From NCBI GenBank assembly GCA_003648395.1, contig QMPB01000034.1, positions 1 to 15,632 on the forward strand: a stretch of DNA of 15,632 nucleotides, in the 5' to 3' direction. This stretch comes from Bacteroidota bacterium. Its GTDB lineage: Bacteria > Bacteroidota > Bacteroidia > Bacteroidales > UBA1556. Shown here one piece after another: positions 7,236 to 13,014 of this stretch (position 1 is its first letter; every line of letters starts with the position of its first letter). Both the position numbers and the translations under genes were made by a program. The notes below the pieces were generated by a model. That model saw only the letters and a program-made list of their open reading frames with translations. It searched no databases and was not told where the DNA came from.

Positions 7236-7327
7236 AAATCTACCTTAAATCTACCTGCTTTTGGCATAGTGTATACCAATAATATACTTGAATATTTTGT
7301 TAGTCTACGGATTACAGTCTAAGTTTG
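7236..7327 (+). promoter_or_regulatory. Promoter and upstream boxes of the 77-aa gene
   Basis: TTG at 7297-7299, a 20-base spacer and TAAGTTTG at 7320-7327 form a consensus promoter. The 28 bases ending at this TTG (7272-7299) match those ending at the preceding gene's TTG (6843-6870) at 19 positions without a gap, including ATACC and ATACTT. Further upstream AAATCTACCT is tandemly repeated (7236-7245 and 7247-7256). The remainder of the 186-base gap between the small genes is empty. Confidence 0.6.
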
Positions 7328-7348
7328 CAGTGCATATAAGATAAAAAT

Positions 7349-7582
7349 ATGAATGAGTTGTTTATTATATTATTAGATAAGGAGTTTATTACTATCAATA
7401 GCGATAGTATTGCATCCATGGTGAAATTGAAGATATGCGAAAGTATAAATGATAAAGTGTTATTTGAGAAAATATATAGTCATACGAAATACATTAGGTT
7501 TAGTCACGGGCTCAATTCAGGAAGATATATTGTAATGTTGGAGTCGGACAATAGTAAGGTGTCAAAAAGAGTAACAATTTAA
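7349..7582 (+). CDS. Small protein resembling a stand-alone T9SS sorting-domain fold
   Basis: This 77-residue protein has no convincing signal peptide. Its pattern of alternating strands and its ending (GLNSGRYIVMLESDN, then SKVSKRVTI) follow the layout of a T9SS type A C-terminal domain: a strand like FITINS, a VKLKICESINDKVLFEK strand pair in the position of the usual VxIYDxxGK, a polar turn, LNSGxYxV, and a final KRVxI. Compare SLNSGIYMMMF at the end of the protein at 1-1793 and LTSGIYFYTV at the end of the protein at 13015. The PNP entry motif and any passenger domain are missing. It may be an independent small beta-sandwich (DUF3244-like) or a remnant of a larger exported protein. The promoter 22 bases upstream and the strong terminator downstream argue that it is expressed. 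Confidence 0.55.
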   Translation: MNELFIILLDKEFITINSDSIASMVKLKICESINDKVLFEKIYSHTKYIRFSHGLNSGRYIVMLESDNSKVSKRVTI

Positions 7583-7640
7583 AAAATGAAATATAAGAAT
7601 ATTAGAGGAGAATAATAATATCATCGCTAATAATTGAGGT

Positions 7641-7680
7641 AAAGCCTACCATATGAATGCTCATTCTGGTAGGCTTTTTT
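7641..7680. terminator. Strong bidirectional rho-independent terminator
   Basis: AAAGCCTACCA (7641-7651) pairs perfectly with TGGTAGGCTTT (7667-7677). An inner GAATG/CATTC stem (7655-7659 and 7662-7666) extends it, and a T run reaches 7680. A-tracts on the left arm give a T run on the minus strand as well. It serves both the 77-aa gene on + and the MscS gene on -, which converge here. Confidence 0.9.
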
Positions 7681-7697
7681 ATTGTTAGAAAGAAATT

Positions 7698-9641
7698 CTA
7701 CTTTGAAAAATCAGGAAAACTAACAAACTTAATATCCAGCTTCTTTTGCGCTTCAAGTATTTTGTGTATTAGTTTATGTTTCTCGGCTAACTCAGAATCC
7801 CAATCAGGAACTACGAAAAATACATAGAGTAAAATGTCAATTCCATATTTAGTAATATTATCAATATAGACCAAGTGAAAATCTTTGCGGATATTCTCAC
7901 TTTCTGTAATAATAATTCTTATTTCTTCGATAAACTTATCAATGGTGTCTATATCAGTATCATGTACTATTGTAATATGGGTTTTATATCTACGAAAATA
8001 CCTTTTGCCCATATTATCAATATTATTATCGGAGAGCTTACTATTTGGTATAGTAACAAGAGAGTTGTGGAAAGTTCTTATGCGGGTAGATCGTAGTCCA
8101 ACCTTTTCAACATTGCCACTTACTTCCTTAGTATCAATCCAATCTCCAACATTGAAAGGTTGGTCGGCAAATATCATAAGAGAGCCAAAGAAATTCTTTA
8201 CTGTGTCTTGAGCACCTAAGGCTAATGCAAAACCTCCAATTGAAAGACCTGCTAAGAAATTAATTAGGTTGAACTCTAATATTTGAATAATCATTAATAA
8301 GCTAACAACAAATATTACAAGCTTAGCTAAAAGCCCACTAAAGAAAAGAAGACCAAATTTATTGTCATATTTTTCTTCTTCGGTAAGTAGTATTATTATT
8401 ATGTTTACAATATTTACCGATAATAAAGTAAAGAAAAATATATTTACAACATGAATAGTTTTAATAAAAATGTGATTGAATAGTATTGGAAATTCAAAAG
8501 AGGGGGAGTAGTTTATTAATACCCTTAAAACTATTAAAGTTATGATATTTGAAACAAGCTTATAATATATTTTTGCATATCTTCTTTTAAGAAACTTGTT
8601 GAAAATAGGCTTTACTACGAATCTATTAGTAAGAAAAGTAAGGAAGAAAATTCCAAGAAAATAAAGTATCATATAAATTTGCCAATATGCTAGGAAAAGC
8701 ACTCTATCATTAGCTCTACTTCCTGCCCATTTCTTAAATTTATCAGAGAATTTGAATATTTCTTCAGCATTACTCCCATACATTTCCTCATGTACACTTT
8801 CTATAAGCTTTGAGGTTGTTCTAGATATTAGCCAATTATTATGGACTTTTTCTAAAAACAGCTTTTTCATATTTGGATTTGGGAAGTATATATGTTGATT
8901 TGTTATAGAATCAGTATAGTTTTTATCATCGGATAATTTATCAAGTGCTATTATCTGATGTTCACTACCAAGAAATATTTGTTTTAGTTTTATTGTAAGT
9001 ATTTCTTTATTATCCTTATCTTCTTTGCTGAAATTAATGCACTTAGCAGCCTCTGAAGGGTTGTATAGCGAATCGTCAATAAAAATAAAGAAACTCAATA
9101 ATGATTTGTAAGGAGTACTTAAGTCTAGTTTAAATGGAATAGAATCAGCTAAATTTAATATTTTCTTATACCTTAGTGGCTTATTGCTAATAGATATACC
9201 TTTTTTATTCCCAAGAACATAATAATCATATAATTGGGGTATTGATTTAACAGTCTTTGAAGAATAGAACCACTCTCTATCTTTTCTTATTAAGTATAAC
9301 TTTTTATTATTAGGAAATAGAAAATATCTATTTTTCTCGGCTATGCCTTTTCTTCTGTTTGAAATCTTATCAATGTCTAAATGAAGAGTCAATAATATAG
9401 CATATAATTCTTTTATTCTTCTTCGTTTCAAACTTTTGCTCAGTCCAATATCCTCCATTGTAAAAGCCGCAACATCTAAATCTACATTTGGCTTAGTTAC
9501 AAAATAGTAATGAGATTTTACTAGTTTTTGGGGCGTAGAATTAGAGAAATCCCAGTTATCTTGAGAGAGTGCTGTGAATTGTAAGCCTAGTATTATTGAA
9601 AGTATTAATAGTATCTTTATTCTTATTGTCTTCATTTTCAT
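7698..9641 (-). CDS. MscS-family mechanosensitive ion channel with duplicated N-terminal domain
   Basis: This 647-residue inner-membrane channel has a signal peptide (about 1-26) and a soluble N-terminal region of two related repeats (about 36-140 and 175-280). Both repeats open with STPxK, contain an early Ala-Ala pair, and end FPN, KKLYL or KKLFL, a Trp, then S..T. About five membrane segments follow (roughly 315-338, 361-378, 388-415, 428-452, 456-478). The last is the glycine/alanine-rich pore helix (FLAGLSIGGFALALGAQDTV). The MscS beta domain (VGDWIDTKEVSGNVEKVGLR through TIPNSKL, about 495-540) and the C-terminal alpha/beta domain complete it. MscS channels open on membrane tension to release solutes on hypo-osmotic shock. 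The gene lies 18 bases downstream of the K+ channel gene, so the two are probably cotranscribed. The extended periplasmic N-terminus may sense envelope state (inference). Confidence 0.92.
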   Translation of the reverse strand: MKMKTIRIKILLILSIILGLQFTALSQDNWDFSNSTPQKLVKSHYYFVTKPNVDLDVAAFTMEDIGLSKSLKRRRIKELYAILLTLHLDIDKISNRRKGIAEKNRYFLFPNNKKLYLIRKDREWFYSSKTVKSIPQLYDYYVLGNKKGISISNKPLRYKKILNLADSIPFKLDLSTPYKSLLSFFIFIDDSLYNPSEAAKCINFSKEDKDNKEILTIKLKQIFLGSEHQIIALDKLSDDKNYTDSITNQHIYFPNPNMKKLFLEKVHNNWLISRTTSKLIESVHEEMYGSNAEEIFKFSDKFKKWAGSRANDRVLFLAYWQIYMILYFLGIFFLTFLTNRFVVKPIFNKFLKRRYAKIYYKLVSNIITLIVLRVLINYSPSFEFPILFNHIFIKTIHVVNIFFFTLLSVNIVNIIIILLTEEEKYDNKFGLLFFSGLLAKLVIFVVSLLMIIQILEFNLINFLAGLSIGGFALALGAQDTVKNFFGSLMIFADQPFNVGDWIDTKEVSGNVEKVGLRSTRIRTFHNSLVTIPNSKLSDNNIDNMGKRYFRRYKTHITIVHDTDIDTIDKFIEEIRIIITESENIRKDFHLVYIDNITKYGIDILLYVFFVVPDWDSELAEKHKLIHKILEAQKKLDIKFVSFPDFSK

Positions 9642-9659
9642 TGTATTTATTATTATTCT

Positions 9660-10304
9660 CTAATATTCTATTTCTGTTTTGCTACTAATCTTACCTATAA
9701 TAAAAGCTATTATTATTGTTAAGTATAATTGACCTGCTAATCCAATAAAAACTGCAATATTTCTAGCCATAGGGCTTTTTGGACAGATGTCCCCAAATCC
9801 AATAGTAGAAAGAGTTATATAGCTATAGTAAATAATATTTCCTGCCTTATTACTTAAATCAGTTATGCTTATTGCATCAGGATAAAATAGAATAACAGTT
9901 GTATTAAGTATTGTTGCAACTACCCCAATTAGTAAGTATCCGTTTATTGCTTCTAATATCAGTCCTGTATTAACTTTTTTGCTTCTCGCAATCTGAATAA
10001 GTAGAACAAAGGTTATTATTGTAAAGACAATAGCTGAAAGTCCAAAGAGTATTAGTAATGCAATTTTCGATTCTACAAAGAAAATAATTATATTAATGAT
10101 AATGCCAATTAGGGGAAATAATTTGATAAAAGTATTGTTTTTCTCAATAACAGAATAGGTTGATAGGAATATTAAAGAGTATAAAAATAAGTTAATATAA
10201 GACCTGATTACTGTTTTTTCAAGTAATGGACTTAGAAAAACAAATATTAATATGCTTAGTAATAAATATCCATGCTTAGGAAACCTCCGTAAAACTTTGT
10301 ACAT
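9660..10304 (-). CDS. Six-helix potassium channel (Ion_trans_2 type)
   Basis: This 214-residue inner-membrane protein has about six hydrophobic helices (roughly 12-28, 36-52, 62-77, 82-104, 117-141, 182-204). A pore loop between the last two carries the selectivity filter TIGFGD (167-172), a variant of TVGYGD that still fits T-x-G-Y/F-G-D. There is no arginine-rich S4 helix, so voltage gating is unlikely. No RCK or cyclic-nucleotide domain follows; the protein ends 10 residues after the last helix. It probably conducts K+ passively, with a role in membrane potential or osmotic balance. The MscS gene follows after 18 bases on the same strand. A start at 10304 gives a short basic N-terminus before helix 1. 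Confidence 0.88.
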   Translation of the reverse strand: MYKVLRRFPKHGYLLLSILIFVFLSPLLEKTVIRSYINLFLYSLIFLSTYSVIEKNNTFIKLFPLIGIIINIIIFFVESKIALLILFGLSAIVFTIITFVLLIQIARSKKVNTGLILEAINGYLLIGVVATILNTTVILFYPDAISITDLSNKAGNIIYYSYITLSTIGFGDICPKSPMARNIAVFIGLAGQLYLTIIIAFIIGKISSKTEIEY

Positions 10305-10338
10305 ATAAGATAATATTGAAAATATAATTTTAATATTG

Positions 10339-10346
10339 CAAATCTA
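10339..10346 (-). promoter_or_regulatory. Candidate -7 box of the K+ channel / MscS unit
   Basis: The minus strand reads TAGATTTG, a TAnnTTTG match 34 bases before the channel start. A correctly spaced TTG is not visible. Confidence 0.4.
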
Positions 10347-10368
10347 ATGAAATTTATATAAAAAACTG

Positions 10369-10376
10369 TATTTTTG
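10369..10376 (+). promoter_or_regulatory. Candidate -7 box of the outer-membrane protein gene
   Basis: TATTTTTG matches TAnnTTTG and lies 23 bases before ATG 10400. It overlaps an in-frame GTG at 10376, so translation from that GTG would need a transcript starting further upstream. This supports the ATG at 10400. No matching -33 TTG is seen. Confidence 0.4.
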
Positions 10377-10399
10377 TGCTTATTCAAAAGAACAACATT

Positions 10400-10936
10400 A
10401 TGATAGATATATTAAAGAAGAGTATAATTATAGTAATTATGTTATTGTCTTCAGTAATTATTAATGCACAAAATTTTAATAAGTTTACTGATAAATTAGC
10501 TTTTGGCGGTGATATCGGAATGTCCTTTGGTACATATATGTATATTAATGTTTCTCCAATAGTGTATTATTCTGTTAGTGAAAATTTTGTTTTGGGTTTA
10601 GGAATAGACTATACTTACTTTAAAGATAATTCATATCCAGGTTTTACATATGAAAGCTCAATATGGAGTCCACGGCTAATGGCAAGGTATTTTTTAGGAG
10701 AGAATATTTTTCTTCATGCAGAGATTCAACAAATGTTTTATCAAGATGTATATGGAACTACTTTAAATCCAAACTCATGGATTTCTAGTACAAGATATTA
10801 TGCTGGTGGTGGATATAGAACTTGGATAGGATCTAGCTCATATTCTTTTATTATGTTATTGTTTGATTTGCAAAGTGATGAGTTCTATTTTGGTATAAAT
10901 CCTCAGATACAAATGGGATTTGCTGTGGGGATATAA
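10400..10936 (+). CDS. Small outer-membrane beta-barrel protein
   Basis: This 178-residue protein has a signal peptide (about 1-23, ending VIINAQ). Alternating amphipathic strands follow, separated by short turns: GGDIGMSFG, SPIVYYSVSENFVLGLGIDY, PRLMARYFLGENIFLHAEIQ, TRYYAGGGYRTWIG, YSFIMLLFDL and a last strand QIQMGFAVGI. Two features fit the OmpA/OmpW-like eight-strand porin-family barrels: the repeated pattern of aromatic residues at strand edges, and a hydrophobic terminal strand (though it ends in GI rather than the classic terminal Phe). Its ligand or pore activity cannot be predicted. It is divergent from the K+ channel gene, with less than 100 bases between the starts. The ATG at 10400 was preferred to a GTG at 10376 because the signal peptide and promoter fit it. 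Confidence 0.75.
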   Translation: MIDILKKSIIIVIMLLSSVIINAQNFNKFTDKLAFGGDIGMSFGTYMYINVSPIVYYSVSENFVLGLGIDYTYFKDNSYPGFTYESSIWSPRLMARYFLGENIFLHAEIQQMFYQDVYGTTLNPNSWISSTRYYAGGGYRTWIGSSSYSFIMLLFDLQSDEFYFGINPQIQMGFAVGI

Positions 10937-10967
10937 AGGCTAAAGTGAAAAGCAACTCATAATTTCC

Positions 10968-11020
10968 AACTCATAACTCAGAACTCAAAACTCAGAACTC
11001 AGAACTCAGAACTCAAAACT
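10968..11020. repeat. Heptanucleotide tandem repeat (AACTCAG)n
   Basis: Seven and a half consecutive copies of AACTCAG, AACTCAA or AACTCAT fill the gap between two convergent genes, ending 10 bases before the carbonic anhydrase stop codon. A looser copy (AACTCAT, 10954-10960) lies just before. No terminator hairpin is visible in this gap. Confidence 0.85.
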
Positions 11021-11030
11021 TCCAACACTA

Positions 11031-11543
11031 TCATTTATACCAAGAAGCATACATATGATAGCTGTCTGAAATTCTATTAATTTCTCCCTTTGTAAGTTCA
11101 GGATCAAGATCTTTTATTTTCTTAGCTGGTATTCCAGCATATATTGAACCTCCTTCTACAATAGTGTTTTTTGTTACTACTGCTCCTGGAGCAATAATTA
11201 CATTCTCTTCTATTACAGCATTATCCATTACTATTGCACCCATCCCAACTAATACATTGTCTTTAATGGTACAACCATGGATTACTGCATTATGTGCTAT
11301 TGAAACATTATTTCCAATATTAGTTGGGCTCTTTTTGTATGTTGCATGCACTGTTGCATTGTCTTGTATATTTACATTATTTCCTATTTTAATATAATGC
11401 ACATCGCCTCTAACTACAGCACTATACCATATACTACAATCGTTACCCATTTTTACATCACCTACAACAACAGCTGTTTCTGCAAGAAAACAATCTTTTC
11501 CAAATTTTGGTTCTTTCCCTTTTAGTTCTCTAATTATTGCCAT
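11031..11543 (-). CDS. Gamma-carbonic-anhydrase family protein (left-handed beta-helix)
   Basis: This 170-residue cytosolic trimer-forming protein is built of hexapeptide repeats (for example VVVGDVKMGNDCSI and AVIHGCTIKDNVLVG) with a C-terminal helix (about 148-168). The three metal-binding histidines expected of the family are present: His66 (ATVHAT), His84 (SIAHN) and His89 (VIHGC). The conserved Arg45/Asp47 (VVRGDV) and Gln60/Asp61 pairs are also there. It belongs to the YrdA/PaaY/CaiE group, for which carbonic anhydrase or thioesterase-like activity has been reported for only some members, so the reaction is uncertain. It starts inside the last codons of tilS (14-base overlap), indicating translational coupling in one transcript. 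Length is normal. Confidence 0.92.
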   Translation of the reverse strand: MAIIRELKGKEPKFGKDCFLAETAVVVGDVKMGNDCSIWYSAVVRGDVHYIKIGNNVNIQDNATVHATYKKSPTNIGNNVSIAHNAVIHGCTIKDNVLVGMGAIVMDNAVIEENVIIAPGAVVTKNTIVEGGSIYAGIPAKKIKDLDPELTKGEINRISDSYHMYASWYK

Positions 11544-12867
11544 AATATTCTATTTTAAGTATATTTTTAGTGTCTTTTGTGATTCTGTATCTGTTGTCAA
11601 TTCTATGTCCTATTACCCATATTATTTTGTCTTTAGAACATAGGAGTTTAATTCTGGACTTCTCTATATTATTAATTTTATTGTCAATAAGAAAGTCACT
11701 TAATTTCTTATCTCCTTTCATCCCTAAAGGTTTGAAAGAGTCTCCTTGTTTCCAATTTCTTATTGTTAAAGGAAATTCTATTTTTTCAAAATCTAAAAAT
11801 GCAAGATTATTATTATTTATTTTATAGTTACCTGAAAAAGGAAATTCTATCTTTAATTTGAATAATTTCCATACCTCATCCTCAATATTATTAATAATAA
11901 ATTCTGTACTTTCAGGTATATGAGATTGTATTTTGTTGAGAATTAGTAGTTTTCTATCAATATTAACCATATGAGTAGAGCTATATACGGTTTTTCCAGT
12001 ATTATTATTCTCAATAATTTTTGAAATATCATTAATATGGCTATTCTGAAAATTGTAATCCTTTAACGAATTATACAATAAAAGTTTATAGAATTTATGC
12101 TCTATTAATTCAGAAGTACTTATCTGAAAAATTCCAAATTTACTTTTTTCTATTATATTATCAAGTTCTTTTTTGATATGTAAATTAGCATATTGTTCTA
12201 CCTCATTTAGATGATGTATCGTACTGTTTAGGGATTTACTAAAATCACTTCTTAATTTGTAAAATTCTGGTAGAATATGATGCCTTATATAATTACGTTG
12301 ATATTTATCTGAAGCATTTGAAGAGTCATTTCTATATGGGACATTATATTTAATGGCATATTCTGTTATTTCTGTTCTGGTTGTGAATAGGAGAGGGCGA
12401 ATGATATTATTTTTAATCTTGGCAATACCATGCAAACCGGCAATGCCACTACCTCGAAGTGTATTTATAAAGAAGGTTTCGCTTTGGTCGTCAAGGTGAT
12501 GAGCTATTGCTACATAATTGTAGTTTTTTTCTTCTGCAAGTTTATCGAACCACTGATAGCGTAAATCTCTAGCAGCCATTTGGATGCTTATTTTATTTTT
12601 ACTGGCGTATTCTTCTGTCTTAAATTCTTCTTGATATAGTTTAATGTTGTTTTTATCACAATATTCTTTTATAAAAGTAGCCTCATTATCAGCTTCCTTA
12701 CCTCTAAGCTTAAAGTTTATATTAGCAACAGCAAAGTTATAATCCGATTGTTGAAACAAGTGTAGCATTCCCATTGAATCAATGCCACCACTAACTGCTA
12801 ATAGGTACTTTTGATCTCTAGCGTTAGGGATTAAATAATTAATAAATTTTTTGAATGCTTCTAACAT
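11530..12867 (-). CDS. tilS: tRNA(Ile)-lysidine synthase
   Basis: This 445-residue cytosolic enzyme converts cytidine 34 of tRNA-Ile(CAU) to lysidine using ATP and lysine, changing both codon reading and charging from Met to Ile. The PP-loop motif SGGIDS is at 26-31. The family-typical AHHLDDQSET is at 122-131, and the NDSSN (180-184) with RNYIRHHILP (191-200) follow. A TilS C-terminal domain (about 365-440, WKQGDSFKPLGMKGDKKLSD) completes it. All expected domains are present and the length is usual for Bacteroidota. The gene is essential in most bacteria. The gamma-carbonic-anhydrase gene overlaps its 3' end by 14 bases. Confidence 0.95.
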   Translation of the reverse strand: MLEAFKKFINYLIPNARDQKYLLAVSGGIDSMGMLHLFQQSDYNFAVANINFKLRGKEADNEATFIKEYCDKNNIKLYQEEFKTEEYASKNKISIQMAARDLRYQWFDKLAEEKNYNYVAIAHHLDDQSETFFINTLRGSGIAGLHGIAKIKNNIIRPLLFTTRTEITEYAIKYNVPYRNDSSNASDKYQRNYIRHHILPEFYKLRSDFSKSLNSTIHHLNEVEQYANLHIKKELDNIIEKSKFGIFQISTSELIEHKFYKLLLYNSLKDYNFQNSHINDISKIIENNNTGKTVYSSTHMVNIDRKLLILNKIQSHIPESTEFIINNIEDEVWKLFKLKIEFPFSGNYKINNNNLAFLDFEKIEFPLTIRNWKQGDSFKPLGMKGDKKLSDFLIDNKINNIEKSRIKLLCSKDKIIWVIGHRIDNRYRITKDTKNILKIEYYGNN

Positions 12868-12949
12868 ATTATTACGCTTTTAGTATCTCATTTTCGTGAT
12901 TATTAATTGCGGCATTGCAAGAAACTAAGGTTTATTGAAAATGATTATA

Positions 12950-12957
12950 CAAAAGTA
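12950..12957 (-). promoter_or_regulatory. Candidate -7 box for tilS
   Basis: The minus strand reads TACTTTTG, an exact TAnnTTTG match identical to the box used for the gene at 5614. It lies about 83 bases before the tilS start and just below the upstream gene's terminator. No TTG at proper spacing is seen. Confidence 0.4.
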
Positions 12958-12962
12958 CAAAT

Positions 12963-12992
12963 AAAAAAAGGCCACCCGAAGGTAGCCTTTTA
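12963..12992 (-). terminator. Rho-independent terminator of the Asp-box T9SS protein
   Basis: An 11-bp stem with one mismatch (AAAAGGCCACC against GGTAGCCTTTT) closes on a CGAA loop. Read on the minus strand it is followed by a run of seven T. It lies about 23 bases past the stop codon at 13015 and insulates tilS from the upstream gene. Confidence 0.85.
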
Positions 12993-13014
12993 TATATATT
13001 ATCAAATTATTGAA

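Noticed and set aside
7875..8211. Two + strand ORFs opposite the MscS gene
   Set aside because: They are antisense shadows of the conserved MscS beta domain.
10376..10399. GTG start for the outer-membrane protein
   Set aside because: The GTG overlaps a likely -7 box, and ATG 10400 directly precedes the signal peptide.
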